From the NCBI RefSeq assembly GCF_036785885.1, contig NC_092312.1, positions 17,006,001-17,070,000 on the forward strand: a stretch of DNA of 64,000 bases, read 5' to 3'. The notes beneath the pieces were generated by a model, which had not been told where the DNA came from, searched no databases, and worked only from the letters and a program-made list of their open reading frames with translations. Source of the stretch: Coffea arabica (lineage: Eukaryota > Streptophyta > Magnoliopsida > Gentianales > Rubiaceae). Made by a program: the position numbers and the translations under genes. Below, one piece after another: positions 46,038 through 57,590 of this stretch (within the stretch, counting starts at the first letter, position 1; each line of letters begins with the position of its first letter).

Positions 46038-49000
46038 TATATTATTATCTCTCTTCTGATGATTCGTATTTTTGGATTTTTTTTTCCACCCAAAAGGCCT
46101 AAAAAATGTCACGCGAAACGTAAATTCAAGAGAGGTACGTAAAATTGTAAAAATATCAAAAGTGCTAAGCGAGTGATATTTTGTCATCAACACCGTATTG
46201 AGATTTACCCCCAAGCAAAATTTTGAGAACAATAAACAAGTAGAGCCAACAAGAAGGAACTAAACGCCGGACAAACCGAAAGGATCCAAGAATAAAAATT
46301 TTACGTGGAGGAGAAGATTCCCTTGAAAAAAGCAATAATGGAATCTGGTGGCTGTAAAGGCATGAAACCCCGCATCATCTCCCTTCTTGGAGTCCCAGCA
46401 CCCAGTCCTTTTACCTTTTTTTCTTTCTTTCTTGGCCATTTTTTCCCCTGCATCCCAATTATTACGTTTACTCCCAACGCCACCTTGCAGCGGAAAAATC
46501 GCAGCCGATGTCCCAAAAAAAAAAAAAAAAAAAAAAGGTGGATCCCGCTCATCTTCCCAAGATTCCTTCGTCTGATGAAATGCCAAAAATATGCTATGCT
46601 ATGCTATCCGCTCTGCGTCGTCAATTTTCCCGGCCTAATTCATCTTCCAAGTGTCGCCTATGGCTTCTTCTCCTTTACTCTTCCAGAATCTTTTCTTATC
46701 GTCTCCTCTCTTTTCTTTTCTTTTCCTTTTTTTTTTTTTTTTTTTGGGTTGCTGGAAGCAAAAGATAACATAAAACCCATCTTCCTTCCTTTGCAAGCTA
46801 AAAAAACTGACGACTGACGACTGTTCTGCTGCTCGACGCAATTCAATTTTGAACATAGTATTGATTTAGACGACATATATATTGGTTACCAACAGCAAAA
46901 GATCAGTAGTGTAAGACAGATGAAGGTATACAAAGAATAATTTTCGGTTTCTGCAACTTGTAATTTGTGCAACTGAATCTAAACAAAGCTTCATCAAATC
47001 AAATCAAATCTACCTAAACTAAACTAAACTAAACTGCAAGATCTTGCTTGGTGGAGCATCCTCAGTTACGACAGGGTACAATATACTGTATATAAAATGC
47101 ATAGTTTTTTTGTTTTGTTTTTTTTAAGGTGAGCGGGAGGATGATTATCCTTGGCTTCACATGACGCAATTTTTAGCTAGGAGATACTCACAATAAACCA
47201 TGAAAAACTTCTTGATCCATCCTTTGGACTTTCTCTTTTTTTTTTTTTTTTTTGGGGATGTTACAAGCTGAGTACTTTCTATATATATTTTTAATTAAAT
47301 TTGTCAATCAAGTAATATTACAAAGTTGGCTAGAATGTAGCTTAGAAGCTTAGGCTAATCCATTTTTTTCTTTAGAACCATCAACATTAATGATAACAAT
47401 AAAATTCGAATAAAAAAAGTTCTAAATATCTTAATTTATTTTTTAAAGTTCACATTTCTCACGTTGACAGTGGATACATTATCACATGTATGATCAATAT
47501 AATAAAGTTTTAACTTATATATATATATATATATTAATGGAGTTATGCATTTAAAACTACACATGGAATAAGCTAGAACAAAAAAAGATTAAATAAATAA
47601 ATAAAGGAGCTAAAAGATCAGATCAAACACAACTATGACGCTAATTATTAAATTAAAAAAGTCTGTGATGCCAGCCAAAGGGACGAATCCACGTGTTGTG
47701 AATCAAGTAGATGGACCTCGGCAAAATGTCCCTTTTGCGGGTCAATTGTAATTCTGATCTACCACGGCAAAGATTCGAGCTGCTATGGAATGTGGATTCT
47801 TATATTATTCGCATTTTGACCGTATTCTCCGTCTGTTTCAGCGTGGGGATGCATGCTTACATCCACGGCGTTTGTACATATTTATAGTGAAGTACGGAGA
47901 TTTCTCCATTACCGCGTCATTATAGTCTTTTTGGATGCAAAATAAGGCTAAAAATTAGTGAAGTATGAAGATATATTTGAGAATCGTATCGGTGGTGGGC
48001 GATGAGTAAAAATTTTATAAACGATTTATAATTTTATAGGCATGCATTAACTTGTGATGGTGATGAAAATCGAATTCATCCAATTATTTTTATTTAAAAA
48101 AATAAAGATGTGTAAATTTGGATCGTTGTATTGATAACCTATCACATTATATTAAATTGAAGCGCTCAAACACGCATCCCTTTACTTTTAAAATTTTCGA
48201 CATATAGGATAGACGAAGGAAACTTATTATTGTTGCGGAGACCAATGAAGAAGGAATTTATGACAATTTATTGTTATATAGTATGCTATTTTTAACGCTT
48301 CAAAAGCTTGGTAAAGAACTCCACAAGTGCAGGACAAAGAACTAAAAATATTTTATTGTCTTGCAAGTTTCTTTTTCCTTTTTCATTATTTATGATGGAA
48401 ATTGGTTAGCAAACAAATTTCTACATAGAACAAGGTAAAGAGATGCATTAAACACAATCAAGACTCGATTATTCTCAATTTGTCATTTTGCGGGGACTCA
48501 ATTATTCTCTAGTATGCAATATTAATCTTAGTAATTCATTAACAAAAATAAAGAAATTTTACCGATCACTAGTAAGAATGTAATGTCTATAAAATAAAAA
48601 GATAATTAAACAGCGTAATTTTTTTTTAATGAAAACTCACCATCCAAATGAATAATTTTTTGTTTTTTAGTGTCGTGTGGCAATCACGCACGATGAAAAT
48701 GTTAAAACATCAAGTCACAAACGCCCCACGAGATTCCAAGGAGGGCAATTTAGACTAATTACCCGACTTGGATGGAGGAATCTACCAGAAGATAACCAGA
48801 ACTGGCTGGGTCAAAACCTCCGACTTTCATCTATAATTAATTAATTGCAGAGTAAAAGAATTAAAAAAAAAAAAATCCTAGAACAATAGAAGAGTATATT
48901 ACTAGAAAAAGATAAGGAAAAAATATGCGACGACGCGATAGTGGCAATATATAATTCTATCCCAACTTTCTCGCTGTCAAAACCCAGCGTTGCTGTTTTT

Positions 49001-49065
49001 GAGAATCTTCCCTTCGCCTCTCCCCTCTCTCCTCTCTTTCTCAAGTCTAATCTTCACCGCTCTCT
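46038..49065. other. AT-rich intergenic DNA with homopolymers
   Basis: No gene supported. Long A and T runs occur (46515-46536, 46729-46745, 47237-47254), with (TA)n at 47517-47533. Open frames of 80-170 codons around 46260-46880 on both strands are made of poly-Lys or poly-Phe from these runs and are rejected. Confidence 0.5.
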
Positions 49066-49073
49066 TATATAAA
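49066..49073 (+). promoter_or_regulatory. TATA box of the HHO gene
   Basis: TATATAAA lies after a CT-rich stretch (49011-49040) and 186 bases upstream of the start codon. Spacing and context fit a core promoter with a leader of roughly 150 nt. Confidence 0.6.
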
Positions 49074-49258
49074 CAGAAACCAGATATATATAGATCTTAA
49101 ACACCATTTTTTTTTTTAACTTTCCTTTTTGTTCAATGTTTTTTAGCTTAAATGCCCACAATCATAATCCAAAGATCTAGATTGAACAGAGGAAAATAGA
49201 CGATCGATCTCGCATATACATATCGAAACAATACGACTGTGAGTAATTTAATTGGAAA

Positions 49259-49653
49259 ATGGGTTCAATTCCGCCTGAACTGAGCTTGGATTTTCGACCA
49301 CCTTCAACGGGAACAGTAACAACCACCACCGTTACAGCTGCTGCATCAGAAGAACAGAGTTGTTGTTATGTCCCCAAGACGATCGACGAGCTGGTTGGAC
49401 AAGTGTCAATGATCGGTAACGTAGCGGAGAAGCTGTTAAAGCTTGATGATTATGTGACGAAACTTGAAGATGAAATGAAGAAGATCGATGCTTTCAAACG
49501 TGAACTCCCTCTTTGTATGCTCCTCCTCAACGATGGTCGGTTCTCATTATCCTTTTTTTTTAAAATTGTTTTCTTTTTTGATTCGTAGATGTCACGGGTC
49601 CTCCCTTTTACTCATTCCTTTTCCTTCTGTTTCTGTTTGTGAATTTTAGAAGG

Positions 49654-49685
<32 letters not shown>

Positions 49686-51624
49686 AGGGGAAGGAAGAAT
49701 GAGACTCGAACACTTGTTTTAAGATGAGAAAGAGACACTGCCAAACCATTTCGTTGGATTCTTGATGTCCTTTTGTTGCTAAAATTTTGTGGAGGAAATG
49801 AAATGTTTGTCCTGTTTTGATTTCACGAGCTATGTTGGAGATTGGAGGGAATACTGATGACGTTCTGGAGATGGGTTTAGGAGTTTGATGGTTTTGATTG
49901 AAGGGTTTATGATTTATTTATTAATTTTGGTTTGGGTTTTAGCAGTTCTGAATGACTTTGTGGTTGTTGTGGTTGCAGCAATTAGGACTTTGAAAGAGGA
50001 ATCGACGAAGTATACGACAATGGATGCTGGACCAGTGTTGGAAGAGTTCATTCCTCTCAAGAAAAATTGTGATGAAGATGAGAAATCGGAAATGGTTGTT
50101 GAGACCAGCAAAAAAGATAAGGACTCCAGAGAGAAGATGAGTTGGATGAGTTCTGTGCAGCTCTGGAATAGTGATAACCCTGCCTCCAAAAGTGATTTTG
50201 ACATTAACGAGGCACATTCTAAACCAGAAACCAAAAAGGTACTTTATTAAATAACTGAATGCATATTGATTATGAAAGGTTCATGTTTGTTATTGTTAAC
50301 AATATAATATGTTTTGTTTTGGAAATTCAGAGAGTCGTGGAAGCAGAAATCCAGGAGGATTTGTTTGAGTCTTGTAAAAATGGGAGCGTAGCAAGGGCAT
50401 TTGTGCCTTTCCAGGGGTGTTCTAGTCTACCTGTGATGATAACAAGGAAGGAAAATGAGTATGAATTACCAGGAGTAGTACCTGGGCTTTCGCTTCAAAC
50501 TCCTGGGACTAAGAAACTAAAGGAGGACATTGGCTCTGGCGGGTTAAATTCGAGAGTTGGTGGCAGCAGAGCTGTTTCTTGTTCTGTATCCAGCGTTCAG
50601 TCAAATGTAAGGGCGGCTGTGTCTCAGCAGCAGCAGCAGCAAACTTCTAGAAAGCAAAGAAGGTGTTGGTCACCAGAGTTGCATCGTAGGTTTGTCGATG
50701 CCCTGCAGAAGCTTGGAGGTTGTCAAGGTTAGAACTTGAACCCCTTGTTGCTGCTTTTGATGTGATTTAACCCGTAGTTTTGTCAGTGTTTTGTCATTTT
50801 GCTGCAACTGTTTTGTGCTGAATGTCAGGACTGAAATCTAGTGATAACATTCGAATACCACCGGGGAAGATCTATGTAAAACAGACAGCTATATTCCGTT
50901 TGGATGATGTTGTTTGTCGTTTCTTGATTGCATTACTTCTAGGATGAATGTTGATATTGCTGAAGAGCTACACCACCTGTAAATCATAACTAGAGCACTT
51001 CATTAACACACACACCACTGTATTTTGCTGGAATTATGACTAATCCTCGTAGAATTGCCGTTGAGTATCTCTTGCACTTAGATTGTAGATTTTACCAAGT
51101 CTTTTGTTGATCACACTCGTGCCTCTAACTTGATTTTTTGGAACCTCTGCAGCTGCTACGCCTAAGCAGATTAGAGAGCTTATGCAAGTCGATGGTCTCA
51201 CAAATGATGAAGTTAAGAGTCATTTGCAAGTGAGTTTGAAAGTTTAGATACACCTTCTTTTTTTATCAGATTCTAACTTAATTTAGGCCATAAAGATGAA
51301 GTGATGCGATTTGTTTGGCTATTATGGTTTCAGAAATATCGACTTCACACTCGAAGACTTCCGACCACTACAGGCACGTCTACAAATCAACCTGTTGTTG
51401 TATTAGGAGCTTTATGGCTGCCCCAAGACCAGCAACACGGTGAATCATCAAAGCAGAGCAACTCACATTCTGGTTCTCCTCAGGGGCCCCTGCAGTTAGG
51501 TGGTGCCTCTAGAGGCACATCAATGACGGGGGGAGACAGCATGGAGGATGAAGAAGATGATAAATCAGAGAGCCACAGTTGTTGGAAAAGTCACATTCGA
51601 ACATCGCAAAGAACTAATGTATAG
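49259..51624 (+). CDS. HHO: HHO/NIGT1-type GARP transcription factor (five exons)
   Basis: HRS1/HHO (NIGT1) proteins are MYB-related GARP repressors that tie nitrate and phosphate responses together. Exons 49259-49535, 49979-50238, 50331-50727, 51153-51229 and 51334-51624 join to 1302 nt, 433 residues. Residues 1-15 include ELSLDF, an EAR-like LxLxF string. Residues about 75-105 carry the family's hydrophobic region ([20 protein letters not shown]). A glutamine run (CAG repeat) lies just before the GARP domain at about 287-345: [47 protein letters not shown], with the SHLQKYR signature. The tail is acidic and Ser-rich. The splice pattern inside the GARP domain (after GGCQ and after SHLQ) is the one usual for the family. 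Closest subgroup probably HHO5/HHO6, not certain. Confidence 0.93.
49657..49685 (+). repeat. Run of 29 G in HHO intron 1
   Basis: An uninterrupted G homopolymer flanked by aggggа-type G blocks, 120 bases inside intron 1, on the transcribed RNA. It could form G-quadruplexes, or be mis-sized by sequencing. Confidence 0.85.
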
Positions 51625-53299
51625 AAGATGTCCACCCTAAATTTGCGGATAGAAACAGATACTGTAATGTTTTGCATACATATAAATTGATCTTGAAGAG
51701 TGGCTGTAAAATTTTGCAGGAATAGATATCCTTTTTTGGCTTTTTGAGTTTTTGGGTGTTCGAGTACGATATTATTGATGTCCATGTTTTGGTGCAAGGA
51801 ACTCCGCGTATAGTCCATTAGTTGAATTCTGAAGAAAGAAACTCTCTGAATCACTCTGCAGAATATGAGCATTCTATTCTATTATGGATTAACAATTCAT
51901 TTTTTAATAGTAATTCCTATTTTATGACGCCACGGTTTCTTTTTGTCCGAGTGATGATGATGGACTCTCTTTATGTAGCTAGCTTGTAGTGTGAAACTGT
52001 GTGAATTCTCATCTTCTTCTGTAGTAATCAAATCTTTTAATTCATAGCACATTATTATTAAATAGTAGTTCTAGCAGTAGTGATATTGGTTTATCTTTCA
52101 GTTGAAGAAACCCAGGGAGAAGTTTCTGGTGGAAAAAAAAAAGGATGCCTTTTAAGACTGGGCAAAGACCAAACCTTCAAGTAGCTTTTGTCTTCCACAA
52201 GGAAAGGCGTTGGTCCGCCTATATTGCTTGACCGGCAATTTCGCGGTATTATTAAAACGAACAGATTCTCTACTTTGCTGCTCTGTTGATAAATTGACTT
52301 TTAAATCAGGAAGAAATAAACATATGATATGGTCCAAATTTGATTTTCATGTCAATTCTGTCATCAACTTTCTTGCTTGCAGATTCGTTAATTGAGGCCA
52401 GGGTGGGGTGAGGAATGCAATCATACGCCCTGAATGGGCTGTGCAGATTCCTAATTTGAATTTAATGATCATTCAAAGTCTTGGGTGTTGGGGAAGCATT
52501 ATCCAATGTATTATTTTAACCAACCATCATCTATTGTAGGCCAAGATTATAATAATATGATTTGCGACTAACAACGCCCGTTGAGACACATTAATTATTA
52601 TTAGCTTGAAAAAAAAAAAAAAAAAAAGAATCATCGAATCTTGTTCTAGTTGCTTACCATTTTTTGTCGTAAGATTAAAGTGAACATGCCTTTTTGTGTA
52701 CAGTTCATTGCAGGTGAGAAAAAATTATGCGACATAATCTTCAGGCCTCAGCCAATTATACCTCAAAAGCTCAAGAGCAGCAGAGCACCCCTCTCGATTC
52801 TAATCGGTTCACCGGACCGGGCCAAAGCCGACTGGAAGGAAGTTTTCAGGCTCTTTCAAAACTTTTTTGACCGTGCAATCATCGAGTGCTCTCGTCCGGC
52901 CACATTCTTTTAAGTCCATCATCCCATCTTCAACTCTTCATAAAGAGCACGAAATTTCCCGACCTCAACATTTTATGGTAACTATCTACTCCTCTCTGCG
53001 CGTGTAGTAAACCGTGCGGTTTAAAACGGAGAGAGGCAACCCCCACCAAAGAACCGGTTCTTAATGGGTTAGGTTTTTAAATCATCTTTGGCAAACTGCA
53101 GTACTAATCTGTTGATGTTGTGCTTATCCATTCCAGACCAGATTGATGACAAAAAAAGCAGTCCCTTTCGATTTCACGAGACGAATAATAGCCGAAGAAT
53201 CTTATAGACAGGAATATCACGAGAGATCCCACCTTGACAGTGCCCTTTTTACTGCACTACAATATTGGTTTTACAGTAGTAAAGTGTTAAAGAGTCTAG
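51625..53299. other. 3' UTR of the HHO gene, then intergenic DNA
   Basis: The 3' UTR likely ends by about 51950. An 87-codon frame at 52650-52913 has no known domain. A-run at 52610-52627. Nothing else supported. Confidence 0.4.
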
Positions 53300-53684
53300 T
53301 AGGACGGTAAACGAGTTAAATCGAGTCGAGTTTTGGCCTAATCAAGTCGAGTCTCGACATAATTTTTTGAACTCGAGCTCGACAAGCTGACAATTTCAAG
53401 TTCGAGGTCGAAAAAAATAAAAAATAAATATTTTATTTTAAAAAAAATAAATAAAATAATTTTTTTTAATAAATAATAAAATATTAAGGATATATATATG
53501 TAATTTTATTATTAAAATTTAAAAAAAATAAAAACATATATATACTTAAAATAAAAAATAAAAAAATATATATATTCGAGCTCGCGAGCCGACGAGATTA
53601 ATATTTTGAACTCGAGTTCGAGCTCAATTTCAATTCGAGCTTGACTCGACCGCTCACGAACGGCTCAATTCATTTGGAGCCCTA
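53300..53684. repeat. hAT-like MITE of the GAGCTCGA family, degraded
   Basis: It starts TAGGACGGTAAACGAG and ends (reversed) TAGGGCTCCAAATGAA, with interior strings cgagtcgag, actcgagctcgac and gagctcgcgagccgacgag as in the element at 43837-44301. An AT-rich middle of A and T runs occupies 53410-53570. No 8-bp duplication could be confirmed. Confidence 0.5.
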
Positions 53685-55714
53685 AGAGGCGGTTTGGATA
53701 ATGGATTAATAATTTGAAAAGATGGAACCGTCCATTGATTGGCTCCTCCTAGCGGCTGCTAATCCTCCACTAGTGAGCAGTGAGATATTCGCTTGGATTC
53801 GTTGCGTCTTCAACTCAACTGCTCCTGTCTTTTCTTCTAGTTCTTATTATTATTATATTTATGGATGCCCAGGAGGGCGAACATACGCAGAGATTTGGCT
53901 GGACAAAGTTCATTAATTGTTCTGCTACATGCATAAAAAAAAAAAATACTAGTGGGTGGGATAGATAGCTTCTTGTTGTTAGTTGTTACTGCTCCACCGT
54001 ACCTTGAAGCTTCCTTATGCACATTTTAAAATGGAATGAAATAATTTATTGATTGCGAATGTGCTTTGTAATTATGAATAAAAACAATTTGATTCTTTGT
54101 AATTGTAAATCTTTTCCCCTCCAAACGTTAACATTCTGCACCTACACTTATTCTTATAGCGTGGAGGGATTAACGGGGGGAAGGAAGTCATGAATTCCTT
54201 GCGAAGGATGCTATCAAGGGCAATACTACTAATTTTTTTGTAAAATTTTTTTTTCAAGTGTAAGTAGAAGAATTTGATTTCAAAATTCCATACTTACACT
54301 CTCTTATTTCATATCGTCCCATCCGTCCCTCTCTCTCCCAAGGACGATATTGCTAATATTGCCAGTTCAGGATCCTTTGACTCATCAGGTATCAGTTTTT
54401 GTCCCGCTTGATTAGCAAGTAATATACTACGATGTTTTCGTGGACATAATTATGTAACGAGACACCTAAAAATATCTCTAATAATCACTAAATGGTGTGT
54501 GAAAGGATGTCACACTCAATCCTCCGGATTACAAACTTTTGACATCTTCTCAAGTTGTTCAAATTAGTTCTTTTTTCTATTCCAATTTTTTTTTTTTTTT
54601 TTTTTTTGCAGGAAAAGGATAGTACGTACGAGAATCGTTGACGATGCCTTATTGCTCCATAACAGCCAGCCGAACGTGGAAGAATTTTGACGAAGTTGGG
54701 AGCTGGTGCATGATCTTTAAGTTTTGGTTCGATTCTTCCTCAGGCACCCCATCAACACAGGTCTACGTGCCTTATCTTGAAGTCTTGATTCGCATCTCCG
54801 GCTATTGCTTGATAAGCAAACAAGCGACGCATACATACGCACGTACGAGTTGGACCGCTTCCTCATTTGTCAGTTTCGATTGGAAGGAAAAAGAGAGAGA
54901 ACATGCAAAGGCTAATGCATTTTGATTTTGCTCCTCCTTTTCCTTCTTTTCTTTCTTGTTTGGATCTTTTGATGCAAGGCATAATACATTTGCTAGAATC
55001 TTCGAGTCAAGGCGAGAGCAAAAGATCTTGGCATGACAAGACGAATCCCGTATTAAAAACTGGTGGGAGAGCAACTATTGAAATGTAGTACAACTGACTG
55101 ATTAGTTTGGAGGATGTTGTATTGCTCATGTAAATCATGTATATTTTCTGTACTATTTGCTAGTCTCATTGTCGAAAAATCTCGACGCAACACAAAAGGC
55201 TACAGTAAAAATGAGACCCTCCTTTGTCTCTGGTTTGTCACTTTGCAGTGAAGAAGATTGCTGCTTTGCTTCATTTCAACCGTTGACATTGACCGCAAAG
55301 CGCTTTTATACAGTTTGTACTCGGAAAGTTCATTGTAAAATTTCTACCAACCACTATCATGTCTAAAGAATCAAATTCAGTAATTTCTATCATGTCTTGA
55401 GAAACCTTTTTGAAATTTTTGTAAAAAATTTATTATAATAATATAATATATATATATATATATAAAAGACAAAAAATATAATTAAAAACTATTTCAAAAA
55501 AAAGTCCGATTGTCACCAAAACTGACAATCAAACAGGACCTTTGGCTATCATTATTGTGTCCAAGAACAATCGGCACTCAGTCTCAGTGCTAATCTGTCT
55601 TCACTTTCACATTCTACAGTCACCTGGTCTTCCTCAGGGTTTGCTCTCCGTTTCTAAATTGGTATCTTAGTTTTTTTTAAAGTGTGTGTGATATAAAGGT
55701 ATCAATCGGGCTTT
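53685..55714. other. Intergenic, nothing recognised
   Basis: Short open frames of 60-95 codons have no family match or splice context. A T-run of about 22 bases is at 54587-54607, and (TA)n is at 55445-55465. Confidence 0.4.
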
Positions 55715-56145
55715 TTTCGGCGAGCTTTAGTAAGCTCAATTTCGACATACAAATTTAGAGATTTTTGGATTCAAACTTTTGGATTTCGGATTCATATTAT
55801 TAAAAGGTTCGGTTCACGTTTAGTGCACACTATTATATGAGTTTTGAGCTCAAATTAGATTTGATTCAAACTCATCATTAAATACATAATTTATATAAAT
55901 TTATATATAAATTATTAACATTTTAGACCGTAATATGTATAATTATCGGTTATAGATATTATTTTACATATACAAGTATACTCATATATTAATCGGACTT
56001 TAATCAGGTCTGAATCTAGTATGATTCAAAATCGACTCAAATTTAATATTTAGACTCAAACTCTACTTGATTCAATTAAAGTTTATAAGCTTTTTCAGAT
56101 CAAACGAGTCGAGTTCGGGCTAACCGAGCTCCGTTCACCGTCCTA
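55715..56145. repeat. Degraded repeat related to the GAGCTCGA family
   Basis: The left part has ggcgagctttagtaagctc and the right part has gatcaaacgagtcgagttcgggctaaccgagctcc, around AT-rich DNA. This is the same style as the elements at 43837 and 53300. Borders and duplications are unclear. Confidence 0.33.
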
Positions 56146-57419
56146 AAGTGGTGTCTTAGTTAATTGACTTGTACGAAAAAAGATGGATCGGTATTCGTAT
56201 TCAAGATGATTACTTTTTCATCCCCTTCATCCATTGATTACTCATGTATTGGCAAATTGGTTGGCCCAAGGAACATGTACCAGAAAGTACGTTTCGCCTT
56301 GGAAACATGGTCCGATCGTAAGGTTGGTCTGGCAAAGTGTTTCACGTATACTTTTCATTGAGACCACCTACTAATTAGCCGAACAAGATAATGGTACCTT
56401 TTTTTTTGGTCAAATATCAACTTCAATATATGGAAGATAATGGTACTTGCAAAAGCACCTTTTGTGTAGAACAAGTGACACCACAGAATACTCGAGTTTA
56501 TGGGTGGAAAGTTAAGGATTTAAATTTTAAATTTTATTATTTTATCATTAATATGTAACTTTTTGAAATTTATACGAGTGCTGAGAACGTATATTTGGTC
56601 CGACGGTGATTCAATTTCTGTCGATTCCTTTTAAAATAAGTTAAAATAAAAGTAGATATTGTCTTCACGATTGATGGAAAAAAAAAAAAAAAAAGGGTTT
56701 AGAACAAGTGATAACATAACCTGTTTTTTTTTTTTCCCCTTTCTTTTTGAGGAAACGACATCACCTTCAAGTTTTCAACAACAAAGAGGGGACCTTTTTC
56801 GGTGCGAATTGAATAATGAGCTTCTAAGGCAAGGGGCAAAGATTAGTTTGCTTTTTCCACGTTAGACCGAGTCAAGCCAGCTCTAAATGGACAGACTTTT
56901 TCGCACTTTTCTCACATCCTACTCTAAATGTAGCTGTGGAGTTTTGGTGTGAACAGCCCAAGCTGCACCCCCCGCAGACAGAGACACAATCTTCGGCCCA
57001 TCTGTATCCAATAATGCTAGCTAGGTTCATTAAAACGAGCCGAAATGGGGTGTGTTGAAATTGGGCGAGGCCTAAACTTCATTTAATTCAAAAGTGTCCA
57101 GCAGGAGATGGATAATGGGCTAGTTCTCCTCCGCCGATGATTTTGTCTGCGTCGTTACATGCAGAGAGAGACAAAAAGGAGGTAGAGCCACGTGTCATTG
57201 GTCTACAGTAGCTGAGACTACTAAGATCTCTCCTAGCCTTTAAAAAATGGGTCAAACCCATAACACAAGCAACGGTGGTCAGGTGTAAGAAAGGGGGGCC
57301 ATTTTGGACACGGCATTTGTGGTATTAAATATAAAAAGTGGAAGATGCAGTTACTAGACTTGAGGAGAGAGCGGCAAATTCCCCGGCTCCAATAGCTCCG
57401 GCTGAGGCCTTAACCCCTT

Positions 57420-57453
<34 letters not shown>

Positions 57454-57590
57454 CCCCCCGATAGAGTGACCAAATGCAATTTACATGAACTTGAAGCTGG
57501 GGAAGAAAAAGTAAGATTAGGGGATTTTGTTCTAAAACAAGATCAACCAGGAGAATATCTTCAAATTCATTGACATATATATAAACCAAA
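56146..57590. other. Intergenic DNA and upstream side of the LARP6 gene
   Basis: No gene supported between 56146 and about 57300. From 57240 onward the sequence is likely promoter and leader of LARP6, including the C run. A TATATATAAA string at 57576-57585 lies only a few bases before the start codon, too close to be the core promoter of this start. Confidence 0.4.
57421..57450 (+). repeat. Run of 30 C upstream of LARP6
   Basis: Thirty consecutive C, about 140 bases before the LARP6 start codon. The opposite strand is a 30-G run with quadruplex potential, in the promoter or leader. Confidence 0.85.

Noticed and set aside
46260-46880. Several open frames of 70-170 codons on both strands
   Set aside because: They are built from long A and T runs (poly-Lys, poly-Phe) and have no conserved pattern.
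52650-52913. 87-codon open frame downstream of HHO
   Set aside because: No recognisable domain and no promoter or splice support.
57576-57585. TATATATAAA as the LARP6 TATA box
   Set aside because: It ends 5 bases before the start codon, leaving no room for a leader.
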